DNA of 64,000 nucleotides from the NCBI GenBank assembly GCA_951802425.1, contig OX637803.1, positions 2,418,001 through 2,482,000 on the forward strand, written 5' to 3'. The position numbers and the translations under genes were made by a program. Each line of letters opens with the position of its first letter. Position 1 is the stretch's first letter. The stretch comes from Clavaria fumosa. Taxonomy: Eukaryota > Basidiomycota > Agaricomycetes > Agaricales > Clavariaceae. The notes beneath the pieces are model-generated. The model was not told the DNA's origin. It searched no databases and worked only from the letters and a program-made list of their open reading frames with translations. Below are positions 10,270-21,671 of the stretch, piece after piece.

Positions 10270-10763
10270 GCTATGGCACTGTAAAAATAAAGTTCCAGGC
10301 CTTGGGCACTCAGGACTTCTTTGATCTCTTAACAGTCCTGTCCTCTCAGGCTGCTCTTCTAGTACTTATTATGTACCTATGGAACTCTTATTCTATGAAA
10401 CTTTTGTTAACATGGGGCCTGAATGGTGTCCCAGGTGGTCACTCCACAACTCCTAGTGAGTTGCCCGTGTGCCCTTCTGACAATGGTCACAGAGCAAGGG
10501 CCCTGTCCACTGGACCAGGAAACTACAGAAAGACTATGTAGAGGGCCTTTCTGTGCCCTGTACACTACACAATTCACTGGTATGTAACTGTAAAGCAAAG
10601 TTCCAGGCCTTTGGCACTCGGTATCACTTGGGGAGGGTCACAGTAGACTTCCTCTGGGTCTGGTCATGTGTATCTACACACAGTAAAAATTTCATGCAGT
10701 TCTGTTACACACTGCAGGCAGGGTAAAGGAGAAGAGGATGATAGGGGCTGAGCTGTGACAACA
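10270..10763. other. Leader of the older Gypsy element, no gene
   Basis: No coding region is recognisable. A segment with CTGTAAA...AAGTTCCAGGCC...GGCACTC occurs twice (about 10278-10310 and 10588-10620), so part is an internal duplication. It sits where the untranslated leader of the older element should be. Confidence 0.4.
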
Positions 10764-11090
10764 TGTCACGGTTTGAAATTAAGGGTCCAGGCTAGCTGGG
10801 TTAGGACACAGGGCTAGGGCGGACAGGTGGATCCTAATATTATATCAGACTGGGTCTCACACAACTTAAGCATAAGGTCATGACAACAATACTAAATAAG
10901 GGGAAAAGAGTACAAAAATGGAAACGACATTGTATATATAGTGAGAACCCTGGCATTTTCCAGCGTTCCCATGCTCAGACCTCTTGGATCACATGACCTG
11001 CTCAAGCCCAAGGTCATGTGACCTCATGATTATGTAATCTGACCCAGCCACAGGTCATGTGACCTTCCAACAACCTCCCCAGTTTCTCCA
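10764..11090 (-). repeat. Probable LTR of the older Gypsy element
   Basis: The sequence starts TGTCACGG and has the same layout as the younger LTR: a CCAGGCTAGCTGGG segment near the start and a TATATATA box on the minus strand (about 10933-10942). The other end is unclear because the fold-back repeat follows at 11139. It lies upstream of the older gag in the right orientation to be its 5' LTR. Confidence 0.45.
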
Positions 11091-11138
11091 CAAATCCTCT
11101 TTTGGGATGGCTTAGGTAAGCAATCCTAACAATTTCAA

Positions 11139-11579
11139 CCTGTAGGTAGTGAACACCACGGGTTACCCACAGGTATTTCACAGGTTTTGAGTAAACAGGA
11201 TTGTAGCCCTTCATTTCTTGATGAAAATAATTAAAAAATTGAATTCAAAATGATCCAGAATTGACTGAGATATGGACAGTACAAGTTTCATGGCTGAAGG
11301 TTCCAAACTGAAGCTTCCTCACCCTAATCTTTGCAAGAGAGTCATCAAAATGTCAAAAACCTTGCATTTTGATGACTCTCTTGCAAAGATTGGGGTGAGG
11401 AAGCTTCAGTTTGGAACCTTCAGCCATGAAACTTGTACTGTCCATATCTCAGTCAATTCTGGATCATTTTGAATTCAATTTTATTATTATTTTCATCAAG
11501 AAATGAAGGGCTACAATCCTGTTTACTCAAAACCTGTGAAATACCTGTGGGTAACCTGTGGTGTTCACTACCTGTAGGG
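11139..11579. mobile_element. Fold-back (hairpin) element, 210-bp arms
   Basis: Two arms of about 210 bp (about 11139-11352 and 11365-11579) are near-perfect inverted copies around a 12-base spacer. Only scattered mismatches are seen, mostly in AT tracts and at the outer 10 bases. There is no coding potential beyond mirror-image ORFs. It resembles a fold-back MITE; I could not find a clean target duplication. Confidence 0.85.
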
Positions 11580-11599
11580 CTGGTAAAAAATAGTGACTT

Positions 11600-12008
11600 G
11601 GTAATTAGAGCTTATTATAAGTATTATTAAGGTAATACACTAAGCCACCAGCACACTCAAGTTTCCCACTAATCTGTGAACACAGTGTCCCAGAAAATCA
11701 CTGCTTTGCCCAACTGCAATTCATCAAGAAGTAATTATATAGGTCCACAAGATGGTATAATAGTGCTTACCTAAGTCTTCCTAACCCCAAATTCTTCTCC
11801 ATAGGTACACACAGTCCAGTACAGGTGTCAGAAGGGTGAAATTGGCCTTAAACACAGAGTAAACAGTAATAATATTGGTGAACATAAAGCTTTGAAGGCT
11901 TACTGTGTAGCTTAAATTGCACACTTTGTGTGCCCAGAGTGCTTGAAAAGATTGGCAGGCAGTAATTGTAGCAATGATGGCAGTGCTAGTGGCAGTGGCA
12001 GCAGCAGC
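11600..12008. other. AT-rich stretch, nothing recognised
   Basis: No gene, RNA or defined repeat is supported. A short GCAGTGGCAGCAGCAGC run near 11990 is simple sequence. Confidence 0.5.
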
Positions 12009-12065
12009 AGGCAACTTATCTCAAGAATAAGTATAATAAGTCACCCTAAGCAATTTGACATTTTG
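12009..12065. repeat. Dispersed direct repeat, copy 1
   Basis: A 50-base stretch with CAAGAATAAGTATAATAAGT, then CACCCTAAG and AATTTGA, recurs at about 14951-15000 in the same orientation. The copies flank the MITE and palindrome cluster, so they may be parts of one older repeat split by later insertions. Confidence 0.7.
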
Positions 12066-12584
12066 CTGATGTGACTCTGGTAAGACTACAAGTCATTAAA
12101 TTGTTGTCTTGATCCACAAAGTTCCCTCTTGACCTGTTCTTAATTCCTTTATTCTCTTGATAGTTTCCTATTGTCTTGAGATGCACTTGACACTATTATT
12201 CAGCATTCAGGCCAAGACAGGATCAAGGAAATTCTGCCTTCTTGACTATCTTGACCCTCTTAACTACAGGTCAAGTTAGGTCAAGAAAATCATGTTTTGC
12301 TGATGTAATACATATTATGCATCAAATACTCTTAGACTGTGACTTCTTGCTTCCTGTGCTATTTTCAGCTGGTGCTTATCAAAGCACCTTCATGGTTTGC
12401 TCCCATAGCACTTACAGTAGTCCAATGTGGTACTACTGTATATTCTTACTACTATAGCTATAATTTGATTACTATTTACTACCAAATTCAATATAGCACA
12501 AGGGCTTACTATCTTACCTAACAGTACTATCACTAATTGCTACTAGGCTCAACATAGCTTGAGTAACTGAGAATTCACTAGATG

Positions 12585-12830
12585 ATAACAGATCTTGCCA
12601 ATCTCATCTAGAATAAGATGAGAGTTTCCTAGAGGAATTTAGACTAGGTTTGCAGCAATTAGATCATGGCTAGATTTTGCTAGAATAAGTTTAGAGGAAT
12701 TTAGAACTAGGTTTGCAGTTAGATCATGGCTAGATTTTGCCAATCTCATCTAGAATAAGTTTAGAGTGTTTTAGAACTAGATTTGCAACTTATAGAGTTG
12801 TGCTAGAGCTCTTTTTGATATCCTAGATCA
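12585..12830. repeat. Diverged tandem repeat, about 60-70 bp unit
   Basis: Segments with TTAGATCATGGCTAGATTTTG, TCTAGAATAAG and AACTAGGTTTGCA recur three to four times with indels. Not coding. Confidence 0.75.
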
Positions 12831-12954
12831 AATTTAGATCATGTCTAGCAAAGGAGGTTTTCCCTGATGGCCCCCTTGGCCAAATTGAAATTATCTCAAG
12901 ATTAGAGCAAGGATGCAGTAATTAAATGTAATTTGTACTATTTCCTTAATAATT

Positions 12955-13440
12955 CCTGCTGCTGCTGCCCTGCTGCCACTGCCACCACTGCCACCACCAA
13001 CATCACTGCTGCTGTTGCCAAGGCTGCCATAGTGATGGAAAAGTCCGGTTCAGTCCGGTTCTTGACCAAAAATTTCGAACTCCGAACTGGACTTAAGGTC
13101 TGGTTCAGGCAAAAATTCGAACCTTGAACCTGGGTCAGGTTCAGTTTGAGGTTCGGGAACCGGACTTTTACCTAATTTGGTAATGGTTCGACCAATTTTG
13201 GTCCTCTCGAACCTGAAAAAAGGTTCGGTTCGACCATTGACTGAACTTTGAACCAGACTTTGGTCTGGTTCTCAAAAGTTCAGGTTCGAACCTTGGTTCA
13301 GAACCGAACCATCCCATCACTAGGCTGCCAACACTGGAGCTGGTGCCACCACCACTGCTGCTGCTGGTGCTGCCACTGCCACTACTGCTGCTGCCACTGC
13401 TGCTGCTGCTGCTGATGCTGATGCTGGTGCTTAGTGCTGG
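12955..13440. repeat. CTG/CCA-type simple repeat split by a MITE
   Basis: Imperfect CTG, CCA and GCTGCTG triplets run on both sides of the hAT-type MITE at 13030-13322. A similar GTGGCAGCA run on the opposite strand is at 13540-13605, giving a loose inverted arrangement. Non-coding as far as I can see. Confidence 0.7.
13030..13322. mobile_element. hAT-type MITE made of GGTTCG-like motifs
   Basis: This 293-bp element starts TAGTGATGG and ends with the inverse (CCATCACTA, allowing two extra bases). It is flanked on both sides by an exact 8-bp direct repeat, GGCTGCCA (13022-13029 and 13323-13330). TIRs beginning TAGTG fit the hAT end consensus YARNG, and hAT transposases make 8-bp duplications. 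The interior is packed with GGTTCG/CGAACC-like words on both strands. There is no transposase, so it is non-autonomous. Confidence 0.88.
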
Positions 13441-13662
13441 TCAAGGGTACAGCTGAACTGTATGGGTTTCAAGTATGGGTACCATGGGTTACAGGTCCAA
13501 GTCCCATCATGGATGACCTGCAGTACCCATAGTCACTGTGGCAGCAGTGGTGGCAGCAGTGGTGGCAGTGGTGGCAGCAGCAAGTGGTGGTCAGCAGAGG
13601 TAGTGGCAGCTCAACTTAATTATATATCAGGTCTACTTAATAAAATGTTTACTACGATGTGA

Positions 13663-14919
13663 TTACAGCTGTTTGCAAAATTATTGGCAGTGACTGAAAT
13701 TACATAATTTGTGACCGGAAACTAAAACAATTGTTTCTCAGTCAATTCTCAATGGATTTGGATGGTAAAATATGCATTGTAAAGGCAAAATTATGTTTGA
13801 GGGCCTGGGAAAAAAGAAAGAACATTTTGGGCAATAATTGACAAAGTTGTTGAAAAAGTCCGATTTGAGATATCTCACTCAATTCTCAATGGTTTTGGAT
13901 GATATAATGCTTATTCTGCATGCCTTAGCATGGGGAATAAAGTGCCAAAAAGGGCGGAGAGATTTGGACAAGAATTGAAGGTGCTTGCATGTCACAGCAT
14001 CAGCAATAGACTGCCTGACATGCAAGCACCTTCAATTCTTGCCTAAATCTCTTCGTCCTTTTTGGCGCTTTATTCCCCATGTTAAGGCGTGCAGAATAAG
14101 CATTATATCATCCAAAACCATTGAGAATTGAGTGAGATATCTCAAATCGGACTTTTTCAACAACTTTGTCAATTACTGTGCATGACCCAGTACTCAGTCA
14201 CACTAAATATTTGGGTGTTGTTCTCTTGCCACTTCAAAGTTACGAATAAAATATCATTTCAGGGTGATGGGCATGCCTCTTGAGAAGGTATGTATGTAGT
14301 GTTGATAGTACTTTATACGTCATATATTTTATAGGAGTGAAATTAATCACTGAGTGTCCTTTTTTGGCCCTAACCAGGAAGTCGGTCATACTTGATATTC
14401 TACATGATACAACCACTTCTCAGCTTTATTTTGGAGTTAAATCATCTCTAGTACATCTGTAGTTATGTGTGAACACAAATTATGGGATGTTGTTCAATCA
14501 AAATGTGCAATCAATGCCTGGCAAGTTGCTCTACCATTGTTTTGCACAAATTGGTCTTGACTGACAAAAATGGCAATGATGTGCAATGTTAATAGTAGTC
14601 ACTATAGCTTGTATGGTATTCATATTTTAGGTATGTCTATTGTCAATCAAATCTGGCCATAAATGAGGGCAGCAAGGCCATGCCAGACATGTAATTCAAG
14701 GTTGACCAACTACAGGGTGTGACCGAGTACCTGACTAAGCACAGTATTGCCCAAAATGTTTTTTCTTTTTTCCCAGGCCTTCAAGCATAATTTTGCCTTT
14801 ACAATGCATATTTTACCATCCAAATCCATTGAGAATTTGACTGAGAAACAATTGTTTTAGTTTCTGGTCACAAATTATGTAATTTCAGTCACTGCCAATA
14901 ATTTCACAAACAGCTGTAA
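13663..14919. mobile_element. Large fold-back element, split by a second MITE
   Basis: Outer segment 13663-13840 is an inverted copy of 14746-14919, and inner segment 13840-13994 of 14016-14175, around a 21-base loop (13995-14015). Without the 569-bp insert the palindrome is about 686 bp with arms near 335 bp. No protein is encoded. Confidence 0.88.
14176..14744. mobile_element. Tc1/mariner-type MITE inserted in the palindrome arm
   Basis: The 569-bp segment begins CTGTGC and ends GCACAG, with further TIR matches (GTACTC, GTCACAC) over about 27 bases, and is flanked by TA (14174-14175 and 14745-14746). The left arm of the surrounding palindrome is uninterrupted at the matching place, so it serves as an empty site proving the boundaries. 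It carries no transposase. Confidence 0.88.
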
Positions 14920-14929
14920 GACAAGTGGA

Positions 14930-15787
14930 GTGTCTTAGGCAACTTAATCAACTTATTTTAAGAATAAGTATAATAAGTCACCCTAAGTAATTTGATCTTT
15001 TGCCAATATTGTTGAAGTTCTGTGGTAATCAGATGACTAATCACATGATGTTTGTACATGTATGGAGCCACTGTCTGGTAGAGCATTTCCATATATGGTA
15101 ATGGACATCCTGCTTACATAATGGATCCTGACGCAAACTCCCTTGGCTTGTTTCCTTGTGCATGGCCAGACTCCTAAGTCTCCTCATGTAAATACAGGTG
15201 AACACAGCATTAGGTTGACAGGTATGGATACACCTCACTCATTTACCCTTGCCTCACCTCACATCAAGCCAGATGAAATATTAATTGATTAAAAAGTGGG
15301 GAGAGGCTAGCAGAATTGACTCAAAGAGAGGAGGGCCTCACAAGCTTGTATGATCAAGTCAGTATGGTGATATCTGACTGAAATCTCCATCCATTTCACT
15401 TATGTAGATCCATTGCCAACTGTATTAGTAGTTTGACTGTCAACCACTGTAGCTGACATACTAATTAATTAGAGCTGATTATTTGGAGGTTTTTCCTGAT
15501 GGATATATTGAGATAATTATGCTCAGTCTCAACTATTAATAAATAAATAGTGGCAACAACCTTATAATTACATATTATTTATCCATCACCTCAGTAATTA
15601 TACATAAATAGCCAAGCCTCATATTATTAGTCAAAGCTGGATCTAAATATATATGCATCTTTATAATTAGTGAAACATTAGAAAAAATTGAAAAAATTAT
15701 GATATATTAGATACAATTCAGCAGGTCCTAAATAAATATCAGGATTTATTTGTATTTATTTCAGGAAACAATGATTAGGAATAATTA
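14930..15787. other. AT-rich intergenic stretch with repeat copy 2
   Basis: Apart from the second copy of the direct repeat (about 14951-15000) and many AT-rich words, I see no gene. It lies just downstream of the NLR gene's stop codon (minus strand) and may include its 3' UTR. Confidence 0.5.
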
Positions 15788-18700
15788 TCACCAACGAATC
15801 CTAATTATCAGGGGAGGGTTTTCCTGATGCTTGCGCCGTACCTCCACAGTCACTTTTCCATTACCCATTATGTCTAAACGACTTGCAACTAGGATCTCTT
15901 CGTTCTCATCAAGCAGATTATGAAGGTTGAACTTGGCTGTGTCTGTGTTAGGGTGGTCCCAGCCAAATGCTTTCACCTCGCGCTCTAGCTGCTGCCGGTA
16001 GATTTCCTTGGCTTCTGCATGCCTCTCTTGCATCAAAAGCGTCGCCGCAAGGTTGCTCATGAGTGCTAGTGTATCAAGGTGTTCGGGGCCCAGCACCTTT
16101 TCACTGACCGCAAGCGCTAGCCAGTATAACCTCTCGGCAGCCTCGCGTCGCAGCACTCTTGCAAGGTAATACATGCTCCGCTGGGTGTCAAGATGATTGG
16201 GACCCAGCATTTCCTTTCTCCACTCCAGTACGCGCCAGTGTGTCTCCTTGGCTTCCTTGAATTTTTCCTGTTCCTCTAATCCCAGCGCGTTTTGTACCAT
16301 GCCCCTCAAGATGACTGGATCCACTAAGTCGGGGACGCTCTGATCTAGCGCCTGCTGGTGTGTCTTCCCGGCTCCCTTCTGCTTGCTCCGAGGTCCCAGA
16401 ATCGGTGCGTGTTTCCCCGTGCTGCCTGGGCTATTCGGGCAGTTGATTCCCAGTATGTTTTCTAGTGGATCAAGTTGCCACCAGTCATACAGGTCGGATA
16501 GTTTTCGCTTCTGCGCAACCGCTGCTAGGCTTCTGCGGTTCTCCGATGTAGGTCCATCCATTTGCTCTGCAGTTGTTACTGCGCGACGATACAGCTCCTC
16601 AGCCTCCTTATACAGTCCCTGCTTCTCCAAACTCTCAGCCAGGAGAATGACACTAACTAGAGTGTCAATATTATCCGTGCCGAGCTTCTTCTCCTTGCCT
16701 GCCAATGACTGCCGATGTAGCACCTCCGCTATCTTGTACTCTCCTTTGTGGTCGTATTCCCTGGCGAGCTCTTCCACTCCCCGGGCGTCCATGACTTTGG
16801 CCTGCCGTAGCGCATATGACAGCTCAGTCTGGTAGTGCCCTTTTATACAGACATGCGTACTAGAAGCAGAGTTATCTGCCGTCTCGGAAGGTAGAGGATT
16901 GAACTCGTAAGTCTTCCCATTCGCTGTTATGATGCCTTTGTCTTTGTCGATTGCAATCCCGGATTCCTCGTGAAGACATGTCCCTACCATCGGGTTGTCG
17001 ATCGTGATAAGAATATCTCGTCGTGTGCGTATGTTTGGGTCAATCTTGTAGAGGGCGAGGAGTATTTCCAACCACCCGATCACCAGCTCGCTGTCACCTT
17101 GATTTGTGCATTTGTATCCATGCTTACCGATAACGAACCTAACACCCGCTCTATTCATTTCCGACAAGTGTTTCATGAAAGGTTCTATATCAGCGAGTGG
17201 ACTGGGCCGAGGTCGATTAAGGGTGAATTCTGCCACCTCAAAAAGGACCCAGAGGCGAGGCTCAAATTTGGGGAACCGCCATGTAAAGGTACAATCTCGC
17301 ACAAGCGTGGGAATCCTCTTTAGAGTTCTTTTGAAGTACTGTCGTTGTATTTCAGTGCGTTTCTGCTGCGGCATACATGTCCAGTCCACCCAGAAATAAG
17401 ACACATGAGACCAGAATCCATTGTGAAGTCGCTTGTGTAACAGTCGCAAATCCTCGCCTTGGGGATCAGGGTGTGCCGGTGTATGCCAGTAGTGGCTAAT
17501 AAAGACACAATCCCATTGATTTGCAAATTTGTCTTCAACGGGCAGGAGAATGTATTCTTCCAAGCGATCTGGATCCCATTTCTGGAAAACCCTTTGACGC
17601 ATGAATGAATTACGAAGCTGGAAAAACCAGAATTGATGATCCTGAAGTCCAAGGAGTTCATCTAGAGTGTTAACACTCCTCAGGACCTGGGCATGTCTCT
17701 CGATCGCCTGTTGTTTGCCATAGCGAGGGTCATTTCCCCGGTAATCAATGGACTTCCATGCTATAACGCTACGTTCGACTAGACTGCGGAATGGTTGGGA
17801 GGATCTTGATGGGCTAAGAAGATGTGTTAGGGCTTGGTCGGACATACACGACGGATAAATCTTACCTTGTTGTTTCCGTAGCATGGTTCTGAGATGGGCC
17901 AGGCACGGTATAATAAGGAGGTATAATCACGGGAGCCGATAGAGGATGATGGGTAGTCTCTGCGAGTCTAAGTGCTGTCACAGCAGCGACTTCGGGGCCT
18001 GCGGTTGTGGCTCCAACCATTGAGTGAAACCTGTCAAGCAGTTGCGAAGGGGTCATCGATCTGGTTGTGAATGGATCGGCTGGTATAGGTAAGCCATGGT
18101 GAGCCGCAAGAGCTTGTCGTAGCTCTAGTGAGTCTGCTGTTTGCTTCCGCGTCTCATATAGGTTTATCTGCTTCTGCAGCTCCTGCACGTCGTTCCGGAT
18201 GCCTACTAGTAGGGTGGTCTGGTGTGCTTCGCGGGTGGGACGGCTGCTAACGAAGACCCTAAGAAAAGGAACCGACCCGAGATGGGAAGCGAGGGCCGCA
18301 AGAATTTGCTCCGGTGCGCGATCAGCGGTGCATTCATCGAGGGCATCAATGATAATCAGGGTAGGCCGTTGGTGGTGGGAATCCAACTCTAGAAGGGGCT
18401 TGACGATCAGCTCCCTGATCTGCTCTGAAGGCAGTGCAAACCCAATCCTGTCGTTTTGTTCGATGACTGTGATAAGCCGAGCACGAAATTGTGCATCACG
18501 ATCCGCAAGAATCCGAGCAATAGTGGGAAAAATGAGGTTTATGTCGCTCCGATATTTGTCGCCGCGTAAGCAGAAAAAACTTGCACTGAGCTTGTTTCCA
18601 TCTTTTGCAACAGTGTTGGCAATTGTGAGAGCGACTGTTGTTTTTCCAGTCCCCGCTCCTCCGTTCAGCCAGTACACTTGCTTTTCATCTCCGCTATCCA

Positions 18701-19878
18701 TCCAATCCTTGACTTCTTTCAATACACCTTTACGTGTTCCCTCCAAGCACATTGGGCGACCGACACGGTCGTGCTGCGCACGTTCTGCAAAAGGGAGCCT
18801 TCCTAAAAGCTCTAAATGCACATTGGGATCGGATTGGAAGAGCGATATTACGGCGAACTGGACTTACCGCGAGTGCGAAAGTCCTGATAAAGCTGATTCA
18901 GGCCACCATGATACAAAGGATGGCAGTCATACTTACCGAAACTACTACTTCCGTTGTAGTGACTGCTGCCTCCGTTCTAGTGACTACTGCCTCCGTTCTA
19001 GTGACTACTGCTTCGGTTCTAATGACAGATCCGAGCTGGGAATATGTCAGCCAGGCGGTCGCAACCCAATACTGGCACACACCATTATCTCGTTGATGGC
19101 ATCTCGAACGATCCGGAGTTGTTCAATGATTAATTGCGCGTCATCGGATCCATTGACGACCCTACAAGCTTTCGTACGCAGTTGAACCCCTTCAATTCTC
19201 GTCTTCGCATCCTCTAGTTCACTTCATTGTTTTTGTCAGTGGCAGAACAAGATTTACGAAGAAGAGATGGAACACACGTCGACAGGTTTCTTATTTGACA
19301 TTTGAGGGCATCGGGCATGGCTGGAGAACCGCTTTGATAAGGACGGAGTATTTCGTTCAGCTGGTCGACAGTTTTGATGAAAGACTTGAAATCCTCCAAA
19401 TTTTTGTTCGCTATCTGTGAAACGCTGCGCCATGTCCACATTACCAGCAAGGACAAAGTGAACTTACATCGAACCACCCCAAAACCATTTCAAGTCCTGC
19501 GAAAGCTGCCTTTAGCCCCGGTACAGGAATGGAACCAGATATGGTGGTTAAGAGAGAGAGAGAAAGCCTAAGCGTGTTAAGCGCCGTGTCCTTCACTTCC
19601 TTGAAGCGCGACTGGGGTTCCTTGTCAGGAGCCGAAGGCTCGTCTGCCGCACTCTGGTCAGGCTCTTGGGCAAGGGAGGGAGTAGCGCTCGATATTGGCG
19701 CGCTAGCATTCGGAGGAACCAGAGTAGCTTGTGGATTGGGGCCTGGCGAACTGGGACGATTCTGCTCAGGGACGGCGCGCCTAGGCTGGGCGGCTTGCTG
19801 GGCGGGACTGCGCCGATGGAAGAGACCTTTCAAGCGCTTCATGAGAGTCAATGTCGAAGAACGCGGCGGTGTTGGCAT
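15788..19878 (-). CDS. NLR/STAND receptor: helical N-terminus, NACHT, FISHYW domain, TPRs
   Basis: Exons on the minus strand: 19878-19468, 19414-19258, 19213-19083, 19035-18937, 18883-18868, 18811-17866, 17813-15788. All six introns (44-56 nt) have GT...AG ends and keep the frame, giving about 1,261 residues. Exon 1 encodes a helical domain with SIPVPGLKAAFAGLE, like the glycine-rich helix of fungal HeLo-like/4HB cell-death domains. Exon 6 has CLEGTRKGVL, Walker A GGAGTGKTT and Walker B LIIIDALDEC of a NACHT NTPase. Exon 7 has a domain with VFISHYW and WVDWTCMPQ, then kinesin-light-chain-like TPRs (LGTDNIDTL, LGPNHLDTQ, LGPEHLDTL). The 16-nt exon 5 is the least sure. The start could be 19842 instead of 19878. 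Fungal NLRs act in non-self recognition and regulated cell death; its ligand is unknown. Confidence 0.88.
18948..19031 (-). repeat. 21-bp coding minisatellite in NLR exon 4
   Basis: Four tandem 21-bp units on the minus strand encode a repeated heptad (TRTEAVV with variants) between the N-terminal region and the NACHT domain. Unit length is a multiple of three, so copy number can change without breaking the frame. Confidence 0.8.
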
Positions 19879-19949
19879 GAGGCCCAGCTCGGGTTGCAGC
19901 CGGGCGAGTTGCCGTACTCCAGTTTTCACCGGTTTTGGAAGTCCCAAGG

Positions 19950-21671
19950 GCTCGGCTCGGCTTCGCTATCATTTTGAAGTTTGAACCGACTATGCTATCC
20001 TCTCATCCCCTTTGACGACGTCAACTCACACTCACTAGCTTCACTTTGTGACACCCCGGACAAAGTCTTGTCATGACATACAGCATGGGATACCGAAGTT
20101 GGCAACGGTGAGCAACTTCTGACGGCTGCCCTGGTCAAGAGCCCTTGACGTAGAGCTGGCCAGAACTGGGTAACGATGCTGACAATGACAATGACGAAGA
20201 AGGATAGGACGAGCGCGTCGCTAAGGTCAACTGCGTGACCCACGCCGGCAAGCGAGTGCAGGAGTGTGAAACGTCTGGTGACTTCATCGACACAGGGCAT
20301 CTGCGTGAGTGATGCGCCGCCCTAGGAAGGCCATTCGTACCTAAGAAAGGGGAGGGAGGGAGCCAGTGGGAACATCGTTTCTTGGGATGCAACCTCCTCG
20401 GCTTGGGAGCGCGGGTTACATTGGTACACCCTGGTGTATTGCGGACCCTTCGTACGAACACTAGCCATTCTTCCCCGTTGAGCCATATGAGCTGTACGTT
20501 TGGTGTGCACGGCGCGTATCCGCCGAGTGCTGAGCACTGAAGCGTGAGGGGCGAGGTATACGAGTAGGGGTTGTGCGGAGGGTCGCGTCCTTTTGCTACG
20601 CTACAAACATAGACAGTGTTTATTGGAGCGATTCAGACCACCAAGTCCTCGCTCTCTCCATCCCGTCTAGTAACATTCGGAGGCTCTCTGTTCGCCCCCT
20701 CAAGTGGCTTAGATTTGTCATTTTCACCGTTTGCGATCAGCGGAGGTCTTGCTACGACGCCAGGTATGACAATACGTCTCCCACTGATCCTATTGCTGAA
20801 GATTTTTATTATGCTCCTCACGGTAATGCTTCATCGTTCTCTGGACCGTCACCCATTACTTTATACTCTGGGGAAACGCCACACCGCAATGATTTCCGTT
20901 GGACGGGATATCATTAAGCGCGGTAGCCAATGTGTCTTTTCTAGAGCTGCTGTAGCGCTCTGTGATGCATCATACATAATCCTCAGGACGAAAGGCGACC
21001 AAGTATCATTGGGTTGTCATTTGACCAGTACATCCGCACCACTCCTGGCCTTGTGATTTAATTCTGTTCAGAACGGGACACCGTTGAGGAAGGATTTACA
21101 CTGTCAATTTGGCATCGGGTAAATTGCCTTCCTGGAGGTGTGTGTGTATATCCAGAAATCTTATGAAGCGGCTAATTTCCAGACTCCCAACTTTGCTTTG
21201 GATTCTGCTAACATCCCTAAAGTCGAGGATGGTCCGATGCTGTCCAGTCGCATCACGCTCGAGAATTTTGAGCCGCCCACTGGCCACCCAGCATCCTCCT
21301 TGACTTTATGTATAGCATTGTTACCTACCAATGCTGGCGCAGCAGCAATAGCATGGATGAAGGTCAAAGTCGCGTGTAATGGACACCCTGTCATGGCGCA
21401 CAAACAGCTGTAAAATCAGTCAGCCATGTCATGTAAAGTTACCTGTAAAGTTTAACTGCAGTTACCTACCTGTATAATCATCAACAGCTGTAAATAGATC
21501 CTTTACAGTTAGCAGGCCCTGCCCTGTACTGCGGCCTTACGCATTTGCCATACAGTAGTGCGTGTGTGACTGACCTTAACTCAGAGTCACCCAGTGCTTG
21601 CAATGAATTCTTAGATCTTACTACTCGAACCCGAACCCGTGGCTGCGTGGTTTGTCACCGCACACATCAGA
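19950..21671. other. Divergent intergenic region, NLR versus VPS39
   Basis: Promoters of the divergent NLR (minus) and VPS39 (plus) genes must lie here. Open frames at about 20,570-21,410 on the plus strand look like exon fragments but match no family I know. A 100-bp segment starting CTGTAAA and ending TTTACAG (21412-21510) may be a tiny MITE. Nothing else is supported. Confidence 0.4.

Noticed and set aside
17862..18821. NACHT and TPR frames as two overlapping genes
   Set aside because: A GTAAGA donor, CTAAC branch site and TTCTTAG acceptor define a 52-nt intron that joins the two frames in phase.
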